Source: Labilithrix sp.
GTDB lineage: Bacteria; Myxococcota_A; Polyangia; Polyangiales; Polyangiaceae
DNA length: 64,000 nt
Direction: 5' to 3'
NCBI GenBank assembly: GCA_019637195.1
Contig: JAHBWA010000021.1
Location: forward strand, 1 to 64,000
The translations under genes and the position numbers were made by a program. This document shows, piece after piece, positions 27,609 through 38,086 of this stretch. How positions within the stretch are numbered: the stretch's first letter is position 1; each line of letters begins with the position of its first letter. The notes under the pieces are model-generated. The model was not told the DNA's origin, searched no databases, and saw only the letters and a program-made list of their open reading frames with translations.

Positions 27609-28724
27609 TTACGCGGCCTCGCGCGCCTCGGTCAGCGAGATGCGGCTGACGTGGAGGACCGCGGTCGCGGTGTCGGCGTCCTCGACGGCGGCGAACATCG
27701 GTACGAGGCGCTCCTCGTCCGCGCCGCCGAAGGCGCCGCTCGGCGAGAACGCGCGCGCCTGCGGCCCGTCGAGGACGAGGTAGACGTCGCGGCGGGCGCT
27801 GCCCCCGCGCGGCGCGGTGATGACGTACGCGATGCGCTCGCGATCGAGGTGGAGCTCTTCGGTGCCGCGCCGGATGAGCACGCGCCGATCGGTGACGAAG
27901 TAGCGGGTCGCCCGCGCGAGCCGCCACGGCCGGAGCAGCGCGGAGTAGCCGACGAAGCACGCCACGCCCGCGAGCAGCAGCACCGCGAGCGCCACGCCGC
28001 CGACGAGCACGCCCGCCGTGACCGGGGGCAGCGCGTGCGCGCGGAGCACGCGCGCGATCGGCGGCGTTAGCCGCACGAACAGGTGCACCGCCGCGATCGC
28101 GAGCACGACGCCGCCGACCGCCGTCGCGACGCGTCGCGCCGTCCAGCGCGACGCCCACGGCCGCGCGGTCCACAGCACGCGCTCACCGTCGTCGAGCCGC
28201 TGAGCGAGCGGACGATTGCCGTCGCCGAGGGGGGCGCTCGGGGTGAGACCGCGCACGATCGCCCAGAGGCGGTCCGGCCCCTCGACGTCCGCGAGGGTGA
28301 GGCTCAACGTCCGCCGGAGGGCGCCCGTCGGCACGACGCGCTCGAGGACGAGATCGCCGACGCCGGGGACGCTCGGGTTCCAGCGGATGATCGCGTAGCT
28401 GATGGCGTCGCGATCGATCGAGCGGCGGAGGCGCCCGCGCTGCCAGATCACGTGCTTCTCGGTGACGGCGTACCGCGCCGAGGAGCGGAACCAGAGCGGC
28501 AAGCGCCAGGCGCCGAGCGCGAGCGACGCCGTCCACGCCGCGAAGCCGAGGAGGCTCCCCACGTGCTGCCCGAGGCCAGTCGCGATCACGACCGCGAAGG
28601 CGAGCGCCACGACGGAGATCGTCGCGGCGACGACCGCGATGAGCTTGAACGCCCCCGGCAGCGTGACGACCTTCGGCCCGCCGCTCCAGACGATCTGCTC
28701 TCCGTACAGCGAGTCGCGCGCCAT
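27609..28724 (-). CDS. Membrane protein with two bacterial PH (YdbS/YdbT-like) domains
   Basis: This 371-residue product starts at ATG 28724, with a GAGAG/AGCAGG region upstream. Four hydrophobic helices occur as two pairs (about 28-54 and 58-80; 205-225 and 240-268). Each pair is followed by a bPH_2-like beta unit: RYAVTEKHVIWQRGRLRRSIDRDAISY and RYFVTDRRVLIRRGTEELHLDRERIAY, the characteristic pattern of YdbS/YdbT-type proteins. The duplication is clear: both halves read tr.vTd..v..r.G. It probably sits in the inner membrane with cytoplasmic PH domains. Function unknown. A CGGAGGA-CGC-TCCTCCG hairpin lies about 17 bp upstream of the start codon. Confidence 0.82.
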   Translation of the reverse strand: MARDSLYGEQIVWSGGPKVVTLPGAFKLIAVVAATISVVALAFAVVIATGLGQHVGSLLGFAAWTASLALGAWRLPLWFRSSARYAVTEKHVIWQRGRLRRSIDRDAISYAIIRWNPSVPGVGDLVLERVVPTGALRRTLSLTLADVEGPDRLWAIVRGLTPSAPLGDGNRPLAQRLDDGERVLWTARPWASRWTARRVATAVGGVVLAIAAVHLFVRLTPPIARVLRAHALPPVTAGVLVGGVALAVLLLAGVACFVGYSALLRPWRLARATRYFVTDRRVLIRRGTEELHLDRERIAYVITAPRGGSARRDVYLVLDGPQARAFSPSGAFGGADEERLVPMFAAVEDADTATAVLHVSRISLTEAREAA

Positions 28725-28740
28725 CAAACCTGCTCTCTCC

Positions 28741-28757
28741 CGGAGGACGCTCCTCCG
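28741..28757. other. Perfect 7-bp hairpin in the 5' leader of the PH-domain gene
   Basis: CGGAGGA and TCCTCCG are separated by CGC. In mRNA of the minus-strand gene (start at 28724) this hairpin contains a GGAGGA block and lies 16 nt before the start codon. It might sequester a Shine-Dalgarno-like sequence. The rest of the 259-bp gap 28725-28983 shows nothing recognisable beyond a CATAAG spot near 28827. Confidence 0.4.
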
Positions 28758-28983
28758 CCGGCCTCCCCGCGCGCGGCGTGCGCCCGGATTCGTCGTGGGA
28801 TCTGGAGCAAGAACAACGCCACCTTATGTCAGCTTGGGCCCGAACCTCGCGCCTGTCCATCCCCGGCGCGCGAGGATCGCCCCGAACGCGCGGGTCGGAC
28901 GTAGTCCCAGGTAGGCGAAACGCCGGGAGGCCGCAGCGCTGCGCGACAGCGGCCGCGCGGGACACCCGCGCGAACCGGGGCGT

Positions 28984-29991
28984 TCAGGCGCGCGGCAGCG
29001 GGAGCGGCGCGTTTCGGCGCGAGGCGCCGCGCGCGAAGGCCGCCCGCACGAGGGAGCCCGCGAGCTCGGGCATCGGGATGCCCGCCACGCCGGCCGCCTC
29101 GGGGTAGAGGCTCGTGTCGGTGAAGCCGGGCATCGTGTTCACCTCGAGCAGCGTCGGCTCCCCGACGTCGGGGACGACGAAGTCGACGCGCGAGAGGTCT
29201 CGGCACCCGAGCGCGCGGTGCGCGGCGACGGCGATCTCCTGGACGCGGCGCGTGAGGGCCTCGCCGAGCGGCGCCGGGCACAGGTGCTCGCTCCGCCCCG
29301 GCGCGTAGCGCGCTTGGTAGGTGTAGAACGCATCGCTCGGCGAGCGGATCTCCGTCGGCGGGAGCCAGGCGGGCTCGCGGAGATCGAGCACGCCGCACGT
29401 CACCTCCCGGCCGGGGGCGAAGACCTCGACGAGCGCGACCTCGTCCACGGCCCACGCCGCGTCGATCGCCTCGGCGAGCTCGCGCGCCGAGGCGCCGCCG
29501 GAGAAGCGCGCGACGCCGATCGCCGAGCCGTTGGCGCACGGCTTCACGACCAGCGCGTCACCGAGCTCGGCGAGCGCGCGCCCGGCCTCGTCGATCGCGC
29601 TCGCCGCGCCGCGCCGCGCCGCGATCGAGCGGGCGATCGGCAGCCCCGCCTCGGCGAACAGGATCTTCGCCGTCCGCTTGTCCATCGCGAGCGCGCTCGC
29701 GAGGACCCCCGAGCCGACGTACGGCAGCGCGAGCACCTCGAGGAGACCCTGGAGCGAGCCGTCCTCACCGACCGCGCCGTGGGCGACGGGGAAGACGACG
29801 TCGAAGCCGCCCGCGCGCAAGGACTCGGCGAGGTGGGCGTCGAGCTCCAGACGCACGACGCGATGCCCGGCTCGCTCGAGCCCGCGCGCGACGCTCGCCG
29901 CCGACGCGCGGCTGACCTCGGCCTCGGACGCGGGGCCGCCTTGCACGACGGCGACCGAGAGCCGGCGCGCGCCGTCCTCTCCGCGGCTCAC
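28984..29991 (-). CDS. ddl: D-alanine--D-alanine ligase
   Basis: Ddl joins two D-Ala for the peptidoglycan stem peptide; it is a cytosolic ATP-grasp enzyme. The 335-residue product starts at GTG 29991 within a GTGA overlap with the upstream deaminase gene. Visible features: VAVVQGGPASEAEVSRASA, FDVVFPVAHGAVGEDGSLQGLLE, YVGSGVLASALAMDKRTAK, VVKPCANGSAIGVAR, GREVTCGVLD, and the C-terminal DFVVPDVGEPTLLEVNTMPGFTDTSLYPEAA. These are standard Ddl motifs. The PCANGSAIGV loop replaces the usual PAxxGSSVGV, and HGAVGEDG replaces HGxxGEDG as expected. Length is slightly above the family norm owing to a short N-terminal extension. Confidence 0.94.
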   Translation of the reverse strand: MSRGEDGARRLSVAVVQGGPASEAEVSRASAASVARGLERAGHRVVRLELDAHLAESLRAGGFDVVFPVAHGAVGEDGSLQGLLEVLALPYVGSGVLASALAMDKRTAKILFAEAGLPIARSIAARRGAASAIDEAGRALAELGDALVVKPCANGSAIGVARFSGGASARELAEAIDAAWAVDEVALVEVFAPGREVTCGVLDLREPAWLPPTEIRSPSDAFYTYQARYAPGRSEHLCPAPLGEALTRRVQEIAVAAHRALGCRDLSRVDFVVPDVGEPTLLEVNTMPGFTDTSLYPEAAGVAGIPMPELAGSLVRAAFARGASRRNAPLPLPRA

Positions 29992-30446
29992 GCGATCTCC
30001 GGGCTCGGCTTCGCGGCGTGCTTCGAGAAGTCCACGAGCTCGATGCCGAGCTTCTGCGAGAACTCGAAGATCTTCTGGTCGCGGTAGAACTCGCCGAAGA
30101 CGATCCGGCTGATGCCGGCGTTGGCGATCAGCCGGAAGCAGCCCCAGCACGGCGAGGCCGTGACGTAGATCGACGCGCCCTCGATCCGCACGCCGTTGCG
30201 CGCAGCCTGCACGATCGCGTTCGCCTCCGCGTGCACGGTGCGCACGCAGTGGTTGTCCTCCATCAGGTGGCCGTCCTCGTCGCAATGCGAGAGGCCGCGG
30301 ATCGAGCCGTTATAGCCGGTCGCGAGGATCGAGCGGTCCCGGACGACGACGGCGCCGACGAACTTGCGGTCGCAGGTCGATCGCGTCGCGACCTCGCGAG
30401 CGATGTTCATGAAGTACTCGTCCCAGGAAGCGCGCTGTCTCGCCAT
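29988..30446 (-). CDS. dCMP deaminase-like zinc enzyme (ComEB family)
   Basis: This enzyme family deaminates dCMP to dUMP for dTMP synthesis. The 152-residue product starts at ATG 30446; the frame is open upstream, but that part has no support. Zinc and catalytic motifs are complete: TVHAEANAI (His72, Glu74) and SPCWGC (Cys100, Cys103). The substrate-side GYNGSIRGLSHCDEDGH is typical of the dCMP/ComEB group, not of cytidine deaminases, and the C-terminal IVFGEFYRD also fits. Length matches. Its stop overlaps the ddl start, so the two genes form a coupled pair. A divergent envelope gene starts 102 bp away. Confidence 0.92.
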   Translation of the reverse strand: MARQRASWDEYFMNIAREVATRSTCDRKFVGAVVVRDRSILATGYNGSIRGLSHCDEDGHLMEDNHCVRTVHAEANAIVQAARNGVRIEGASIYVTASPCWGCFRLIANAGISRIVFGEFYRDQKIFEFSQKLGIELVDFSKHAAKPSPEIA

Positions 30447-30548
30447 GGTCCGGGATTGTCGTGGCTCGCCGGCCACCCGCGCAAGCGGTCGCCTCGAGCC
30501 GGGCCCATTTCTTCGCCGCACGCGGCCGCACGCAGGTATTCTCGTGGA

Positions 30549-31454
30549 ATGCGGAAGCTGCGCCGCGTCCTCCTCTCCGTGCTGCTCGGCGTGTCCGCGA
30601 CGAGCGCCGCGTTCGCGCAGCCGCCCAAGGGCAAGGACCGCCCCGCGCGCGCCGCCGAGGCGCCGGCCGACGTCGAGACCGCGGAGCAGCTCTACGCGAA
30701 GCTCGACTACGACAAGGCGAACGAGGTCGCCGAGCGCGTCACCAAACAGCGGAACCTCTCGCACGACCAGCTCGTCCGCGCCTACCGCATCCTCGCCGTC
30801 ACCGACGCCATCCTCGACAAGGAGGAGCAGGCGCGCGACGCCTTCCTCCAGCTCCTCGTGTTCGACCCGGAGTACACCGTGGACACGAACCTGGGGCCGA
30901 AGGTGTCGACGCCGTTCGTCGAGGCGCGCGGCCAGTTCCGCTCGCTCCCGTCGAAGCCGGGCATGGAGGTCGTCGCCAACGTCCGGGCCGACGGCGGCCA
31001 GCTCCGGGTCACCACGCGCGACCCGACGCGCATCGCGAAGAGGGTGAGCGTCGGCTACCGCTGGACGTCGTCCGGCGAGTACACGGTCAGCACCGTGGGC
31101 GTCGGCGAGGCGACCGTCGAGGTCGCGCCCGCGAGCGGCGGGCGGACGCGCCTCGACTTCTACGCGCTCGCGCTCGACGATCGCGACAACGCCGTCTTCG
31201 AGGCGGGGAACCCGCAGGTGCCGAAGAGCGCGTTCGCCGAGGCCGGCTCGCGTCCGATCGCCGGCGGCGCTGGCGGCGGCGGCGGTGAGAAGAGCGGCGG
31301 CTCGGTCTTCTCGAGCCCGGTCTTCTGGATCATCGCCGGCGCCGTCGTGGCCGGCGGCGGGACCGCCGCGTTCTTCGCGCTCCGCCCGGAGGATCCCGCG
31401 ACGCGCGCCTCGCTCTCGCCGCAGATCCGCTGCGGCGCCGAGCTCTGCAAGTAG
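30549..31454 (+). CDS. Secreted TPR-like protein with C-terminal membrane anchor
   Basis: This 301-residue protein starts at ATG 30549. A basic signal peptide (MRKLRRVLLSVLLGVSATSAAFAQ) is followed by two TPR-like helix pairs (AEQLYAKLDYDKANEVAERV and VRAYRILAVTDAILDKEEQARDAFLQLLVFDPEY). A beta-rich domain of about 100 residues comes next (VVANVRADGGQLRVTTRDPT, YTVSTVGVGEATVEV). A Gly-rich linker then leads to one transmembrane helix (FWIIAGAVVAGGGTAAFFAL) and a short tail with two Cys. The TPR block with a DPEYxVDxN phrase is common in myxobacterial periplasmic proteins often found near PEGA or kinase genes. Function unknown. Confidence 0.78.
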   Translation: MRKLRRVLLSVLLGVSATSAAFAQPPKGKDRPARAAEAPADVETAEQLYAKLDYDKANEVAERVTKQRNLSHDQLVRAYRILAVTDAILDKEEQARDAFLQLLVFDPEYTVDTNLGPKVSTPFVEARGQFRSLPSKPGMEVVANVRADGGQLRVTTRDPTRIAKRVSVGYRWTSSGEYTVSTVGVGEATVEVAPASGGRTRLDFYALALDDRDNAVFEAGNPQVPKSAFAEAGSRPIAGGAGGGGGEKSGGSVFSSPVFWIIAGAVVAGGGTAAFFALRPEDPATRASLSPQIRCGAELCK

Positions 31455-31515
31455 CCCGCGCGCGCGGCGTCGCCGATCTAGCCGGCGCCCCGCGCGGCCG
31501 GCGCCGCAGGCGCGA

Positions 31516-32034
31516 TCACTGGCAGCGACCGTCGCAGTACTCGCCGACGCTTCCGCAGGTCGTCGTGGGGACGGGAGCGTTCACGCTGACGAGGCGGACC
31601 GGGATCGGCAGCGGCGCGTCGCCGTCGCCGAGGGTCATGATCGCGCAGCCGATCATGAAGTCCCGGAGCTGGTCCTGGCGGTCCTTCCGCTGCGCGATCG
31701 CGAGCAGCGCGTGCTCGCCGTACGGCACCGTGACGGGCTTGCGACCGGCGCGCATCTCGCAGATGTTCGCCGCCGGCGCGGCCGGCACGCTCGGCGTGAG
31801 CGATCCCGGCGTCGTCAGCCGCGCGGTGATGAGCTCCTGGCACAGGCCCGCGCGCTCGTCCGGGCTCTTCACCTCGAAGGCGAGGATCTGGACGAAGTCG
31901 GTCGCGACCGCGGCGGCCGTCGACGGAAACTGCACGGTGTACGTCCCCGTCGACGGGTCCGCCTCGCCCGAGCTGCACGCGGCGCCGAGACCGACGACGG
32001 CGATCGCGACGAGCGCGCGCGCGGTCCGCGTCAT
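31516..32034 (-). CDS. Small lipoprotein coupled to a LivJ-type binding protein
   Basis: This 172-residue product starts at ATG 32034, overlapping the upstream gene stop in an ATGA. The signal peptide ends in a lipobox (VVGLGAAC, Cys20). The mature protein is a single beta-rich domain starting GTYTVQFPSTAAAVATDFVQILAFEV, with paired Cys residues (AGLCQEL, NICEMRAG, IGCAIMTLGDG) and a Cys-rich C-terminus (TTCGSVGEYCDGRCQ). The family is not recognised. Translational coupling to a substrate-binding lipoprotein suggests that the two act together at the membrane. Confidence 0.75.
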   Translation of the reverse strand: MTRTARALVAIAVVGLGAACSSGEADPSTGTYTVQFPSTAAAVATDFVQILAFEVKSPDERAGLCQELITARLTTPGSLTPSVPAAPAANICEMRAGRKPVTVPYGEHALLAIAQRKDRQDQLRDFMIGCAIMTLGDGDAPLPIPVRLVSVNAPVPTTTCGSVGEYCDGRCQ

Positions 32035-33473
32035 TTGACCTGCTCCACGAGCTCGTCGGTGGCGAAGCGCGCGACGGTCTTGTAGACGACGGGGCCCGTC
32101 GGCTGCTCGCGGACGGCCTGCCAGACGATGAAGCCGCCCCGGACGTTGCCGCTGTCGTCGAAGTCGACGTTCCCCGACGCGCCCTTGTAGTCGATGTCCC
32201 CGCCGTTGCGCAGCTCCGCGAGGCCGTCGCCGATCTCGGACGGCGCGACCGGACGACCGCCGGGCCGCGACACCTCCTTCAGCGCGTCGCGGATGGCGAC
32301 GCGATCGGTCGCGCTGCCCGCCTTCTGCACGGCGAACGCGATGAGGATCGCCGCGTCGAACGTGTTGGCGGCGAACGCGGGCGCGTCCGCCGCGGCGCCG
32401 AGCGGGAAATAGGTGCCGTAGATCGTCTTGAACGCGTTGTACTCGGTCGTCCCCGGCTGCGTGTCCGGGTTCGTCCCGTAGACGCCCACGGCGGTCGACG
32501 TCGAGGCCTCGTTCGACGGATCCTGCAGGCTCAGATCGAGGAACCCCTGCGTGAAGACGCCGTCGGTGCCGATGAAGAAGAAGCCCTTCTGCTCGAGGTC
32601 CGGGTAGCCGGGGTGACCCTTGAAGTCCCGGACGAACTGCGCGGCGGCCTTCTCGTAAGAGATGAGCGCCAGGCACTCGGGCTCGCTCGCGATGATGCCC
32701 GGCACGATGTCCTCGTAGTTCGCCTTCGCCTCGAGCGGGATCTTCTGCTGCGCCGCGATCACGCGCTGACCCGCCGCGCCGCGCCGCGGGAAGTTGTCGG
32801 AGACGACCTTCGCCATCGACGTCCCGTACGGGTTGTCGATGTAGACGATCGCGAGGCGGTTGCACGTCGCGCCCGCGCCCGCGTCTGGAGGGACGGCGGC
32901 GCCGATCCCGCGGGGCGTCTTCGTGGCGAAGAGGATGACGGCCGCTCCCTGGAAGTCGTCGGCGGGGGTCGTGCGGAAGAAGAAGCGATCGGCGGCCGAC
33001 TGGATGCCGGTCAGCTCGACGGACGTAGCGGCCGGCGAGATCTGGATGATCTGCCGGGCGGCGAAGATGTCGGCCGTGAGCTTCACCTGCCCGCTGCTCA
33101 CGGGGCCGATCACCGCGGCCACGCCGCGATCGGCGAAGCGCTGGGCGACGCTCTTGACGTACGTGTCCTCGTCGCTGCGATCGTCCTCGACGTCGAAGCG
33201 CACCTGCCGCCCGAGCAGGCCGCCGCCTGCGTTGAGCTCGCCCTCGGCCGCGCGCACGGCGTCGCGGAGCGGCGCGGTGAAGCTCGCGAGGTCCTTCGTC
33301 AGGCCGAGCGACACGCCGATGACGATCGGCTCCTCGGCCGACGGCTTGGGGGAGTCTTGCGCGCAGCCCTGCTCGACGAGCGCGAGCGAGCCCACGAGCG
33401 CGGCCCCGCCCGCGACGAGCCCCGCCGCGACGATGCGCGCTCCGACGGCGCGTCCACCCCTCCGGAGGACCAT
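32031..33473 (-). CDS. Leu/Ile/Val-type substrate-binding lipoprotein (Peripla_BP_6)
   Basis: This 480-residue protein starts at ATG 33473. Its signal peptide ends in VEQGC (lipidated Cys37). The mature domain has the two-lobed type-1 periplasmic-binding fold: IVIGVSLGLTKDLASFTAPLRDAVRAA, GVAAVIGPVSSGQVKLTADIFAARQIIQISPAATS, LAIVYIDNPYGTSMAKVV, and NTFDAAILIAFAVQKAG. These are typical of branched-chain amino-acid or urea binding proteins. It is longer than LivJ by about 90 residues, with extra loops. No permease or ATPase genes are adjacent, so it may be an orphan sensor or binding protein. The ligand is unknown. It overlaps the following lipoprotein gene by 4 bp. Confidence 0.88.
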   Translation of the reverse strand: MVLRRGGRAVGARIVAAGLVAGGAALVGSLALVEQGCAQDSPKPSAEEPIVIGVSLGLTKDLASFTAPLRDAVRAAEGELNAGGGLLGRQVRFDVEDDRSDEDTYVKSVAQRFADRGVAAVIGPVSSGQVKLTADIFAARQIIQISPAATSVELTGIQSAADRFFFRTTPADDFQGAAVILFATKTPRGIGAAVPPDAGAGATCNRLAIVYIDNPYGTSMAKVVSDNFPRRGAAGQRVIAAQQKIPLEAKANYEDIVPGIIASEPECLALISYEKAAAQFVRDFKGHPGYPDLEQKGFFFIGTDGVFTQGFLDLSLQDPSNEASTSTAVGVYGTNPDTQPGTTEYNAFKTIYGTYFPLGAAADAPAFAANTFDAAILIAFAVQKAGSATDRVAIRDALKEVSRPGGRPVAPSEIGDGLAELRNGGDIDYKGASGNVDFDDSGNVRGGFIVWQAVREQPTGPVVYKTVARFATDELVEQVK

Positions 33474-33553
33474 CTTTTGATTATGGCGCGCTTTGCCCCG
33501 AGCGGGGAAGCTCGCTCACGGGAAGCGCCCCGACGGCGCATGGGAGCTCGCTC

Positions 33554-33633
33554 GCGGAGCACGCCCTCGCCGGACGCGCGCGGGAGCACGCCCTCACGCC
33601 AGGCGGGCGCGCGGGAGCACGCCCTCACGTGAG
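33554..33633. repeat. Imperfect direct repeats ending in a perfect palindrome
   Basis: The 176-bp gap 33474-33649 holds three copies of a GGAGCACGCCCTC-based unit (33554-33570, 33581-33598, 33612-33629); the last two share CGGGAGCACGCCCTCACG. A perfect 12-bp palindrome CCTCACGTGAGG follows at 33622-33633, just beyond the stop of the downstream-facing kinase gene. A terminator role is possible, but no T-tract is present. Confidence 0.65.
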
Positions 33634-33649
33634 GCGGGGCGCGCGCTGC

Positions 33650-35476
<1,827 letters not shown>

Positions 35477-35484
35477 GCGTGTAT

Positions 35485-35513
35485 GGAGTATCCGCGCAGG
35501 GGAAGACCGTCAA
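35485..35513 (-). promoter_or_regulatory. Candidate promoter for the HRDIS kinase gene
   Basis: On the minus strand TTGACG (35513-35508) and TACTCC (35490-35485) are 17 bp apart. The -35 is near consensus; the -10 is weak. The predicted start lies within a few bases of the ATG at 35476, and no Shine-Dalgarno sequence is visible, so the message might be leaderless. Confidence 0.3.
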
Positions 35514-35742
35514 GGAACCCACAAGGTAGGACCGCCGCTCCTTCCGCCGGATCTCCAGCGGTATTCCGCCTCTCCCGGCGACGTCTCTCCATCCTCTCAC
35601 GTACGGGCGAGGTCCGCGAACGGCCTCCCCCCTCGGCACGAACGACAACGTCGTCGACGGCGACAGCAACGTCTACCAGCACGATGGCCGCGGCTGGTCG
35701 GACCTCGCAGGCAAGGCAAGGCGCACGCGCCGCATTCACGCC

Positions 35743-36300
35743 GTGCGCTGCCTGGGCGGACGCCTCTACGGGATCGGCGATCACAACCTGATCTATCTCT
35801 GGAACGGCGGCGCGTGGGAGGTCCTGACGAACGAAGTGCCGGGCAACTACCTCTACGACCTCGCGCTGGACGACGCGGGGCGGATGCTGGTCGCCGGTCA
35901 GCGCGGCCTCGTCGGCGAGATCGTCGGCGGTGCCATCGTCCCGTACGAGACGCCCGTCGATACGGACGTCACGTGCGTCCTCCCCATCGGCACCGGCCGC
36001 TTCGTCGCGACTGGCGCGAGGGCAACGATCCTCGTCGGCGACCGCGACGATCTGACGGAAGTCGATACCGGCGACCGCACGCTCAGCTGCGCGACGGCGG
36101 TACGCTACAAGGGAGAGATCCTCGTCTCCGCAGGGCGGGAAATCCTGCGTCTCGACGGGAGCGACGCAGAAGTCTGGCAGCCGACGAACGCGCTCGGACT
36201 CGAAGAGCGTGGAGGCCACCTGTGGAAGATCGACTCGCAGGGGGCTGCAAAGCTCGTCGATGGCGACTGGCTCTACCCCGAGCTCGTGGCGGACATCTAG
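35743..36300 (+). CDS. Beta-propeller-like protein, apparently lacking its N-terminus
   Basis: The first possible start is GTG 35743 (185 residues), but the frame is open back to 35530 and looks coding there: VYQHDGRGWSDLAG matches the later repeat IYLWNGGAWEVLTNE. No ATG, GTG or TTG lies in that extension, so the gene may be 5'-truncated or indel-damaged. The visible product consists of short repeated beta units (GGRLYGIGDHNLIYLW, DLALDDAGRMLVAGQRGLVGEI, GRFVATGARATILVGD, GEILVSAGREILRLDG), as in WD40-like or Kelch-like propellers. It has no signal peptide. GC content is a little lower than in neighbours, with more A/T-ending codons. Function unknown. Confidence 0.55.
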   Translation: MRCLGGRLYGIGDHNLIYLWNGGAWEVLTNEVPGNYLYDLALDDAGRMLVAGQRGLVGEIVGGAIVPYETPVDTDVTCVLPIGTGRFVATGARATILVGDRDDLTEVDTGDRTLSCATAVRYKGEILVSAGREILRLDGSDAEVWQPTNALGLEERGGHLWKIDSQGAAKLVDGDWLYPELVADI

Positions 36301-36689
36301 CCAAGGCCTCGAGGCGCGGCACCGAATGGCGCTTCTGGTCGGCCCGCTGCAAGAAGACCTGGGCGCCCACCTCGCCCGCGCAGCGGATGGCGATCAAGGC
36401 TTCGACCACGTCCACGAGCGAACGCGCGCTCGGAACTTGCCCCGCGTCGGTCGCTTCGGCCGGTCAGCGTCCACGCACGACAGAGGCTCGTGGGTGCAGC
36501 CCTGGGCCTGCGCACTTTGCGGGCACCGCGATCGTCGCGAACCGAGCCGCGCTGCGCCACGTCCCGGCGACCGCCGCCATCTCGCGCTCGGATTTCTACG
36601 AATTCGGGCGCTCGTTCAACGGCGAGAGGCAGGCGCGCGCTCGGCGGCCTGCCTCTCTCCCGGCGATCTCGCCGGGCTCGGACCGAGGG
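36301..36689. other. 389-bp stretch with no supported gene
   Basis: It lies between the propeller fragment and the end of the choice-of-anchor-L-like gene. Open frames exist on both strands, but none has a ribosome-binding site, signal peptide or recognisable motif. The codon pattern is mixed and GC is slightly below the local level. I see no repeats or hairpin with a T-tract. Confidence 0.5.
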
Positions 36690-37853
36690 TCAGTTGACGG
36701 GGCTCGGCTTCGTCTGCGTCGAGTCGGCGCCGTCGACCGAGAAGCGGAAGTCGTCGATCAGGGTCGTCGAGTCGAGGCGACCGTCACCCGAATCCCAGAT
36801 GGCGAAGCGGATGGTGATGTCGGTACCCGCGTCGACCGGCGCGCTGGTCGTCAGCCAGCCCGTCGCCGCGCTCCCTTCGAAGCCGGTGCCCGAGAGCGTC
36901 TCCGGCCCGAGCGGGCACGGGAAGAATTTTCCCTTGTGCGTGCCGCTCGTGCACACCTGGAGGAGGCTGTTGTTGACGCTGATCGGGTTGGTGTCCTGAT
37001 CGAACGCGATGTTGCCGTCTTCGAGCCCGGCCGGGATCGGGTCCAGCATCGTGACGAAGAAGTCGTTGTACTGCGAGCAGATGAAGACCGGGTACTCCTG
37101 CGTGAAGAAGTTCTGCTGGTAGGAGAACGACTTCGCGTTGGAGGGAACGCGGATCTTGAGCTCGAGGGCGACGCCGTCACGCGCGGTGCCCGTCGTGACG
37201 CCCGGGCACGCCGGCGACTCCTTCGGGTAGCCGTCGGGCGTGCCGTGGCTGTAGCCCTTGTCGGTCGTCTGGGGAGCTTTCTCGCGCGCCGCGCCCGAGG
37301 AGATGGCGAGCATCGAGCCGCCGAGCTGCGGGGCGTTCACGCCGAACTGCTTGAGGATGCCGACGCCCACCATGTTGTTGAGCGACGTGCCGTCCGGGCG
37401 GACCCACTTCGCCGAGACGACGCCCCACCCGGGCCCGTCGGGATCGGCCTTCTTGCAGAGACCGATCGCCTTCGCGCCGTCGAACGGGTCGGAGCCGCTC
37501 TGCGGGAGATCGTCGTCCTCGATCTCCCTCGTCGTCGGCGACGCCGCTGCAGTCCTCGTCGATCCGTTGCCCGAGATGTCGTGCGCGCCCTTGTTGATGC
37601 CGGTGTTGCGCTCGTTGCAGTCGTCCTTGAGCGCGTAGCCGTCGCCGTCGTAGTCCTTGTCGGGGTCGCCGCCGGTGTTGTTGATCCGCACTCGCTGGCC
37701 TCGCCCGGGCCCTCGCCGCCAGAAACCGCCGCCGCCGCCGTCCGCCGTCTCAGTCGGATCGACCTCGACGAAGCCGCTGCCGGCTCGACCCTCCTGGCGC
37801 GATCGCGAAGGCCGCGATGAGAAGGGACGTGGTGATGCCGAGCGTACGTTCAT
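36690..37853 (-). pseudogene. Choice-of-anchor-L-type secreted protein with frame-disrupted N-terminal third
   Basis: ATG 37853 follows an ideal AGGAGG (spacing 4). In the annotated frame the first 60 residues are Arg/Gly nonsense. A clear signal peptide (TLGITTSLLIAAFAIAPG) is encoded in another frame from about 37845. Downstream, GDPDKDYDGDGYALKDDCNE and NPGA-like MopE/Ca-binding repeats appear. The expected IDEDCSGVADDE is encoded out of frame at 37528-37563, between two in-frame blocks. From there to the stop the frame is clean and shows WGVVSAKWVRPDGT, GVNAPQLGGSMLAISSG, YPKESPACPGVTTG, NFFTQEYPVFICSQYNDFFV, and FAIWDSGDGRLDSTTLIDDF, the myxobacterial choice-of-anchor-L pattern. It is probably an intact secreted protein carrying sequence indels. 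Confidence 0.75.
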
Positions 37854-38086
37854 GGGGCCTCCTGTCTCCGCGCCGCCCGCCCGGTTTGGGTGGACGCATC
37901 GGAAACGCCGGGCCCCCGCTCTGCCATGGCTGAGCGCCTCGGGCCATGGGCCTCGCCAAACGAGGCGCTCCTGTGATGCCCTTTTGTAGGCGTGAGCAGA
38001 AACATGCTCCTAGGCCGACCGGGATCGCCCGGACGGGCGTGCTCACCACAACGTTGCCGCGGGCCGCGAGGGCTGTGGCGGACGGT

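Noticed and set aside
31484..31520. GGCGCC-rich sequence between convergent genes as a terminator
   Set aside because: It is made of short self-complementary hexamers without a longer stem or T-tract, so no specific hairpin is favoured.
36083..36415. A 110-residue minus-strand frame containing VVEALIAIRCAGEVGAQVFLQ
   Set aside because: It has some protein-like character, but no ribosome-binding site, no recognised family, and it overlaps the propeller gene by over 200 bp. Evidence is insufficient.
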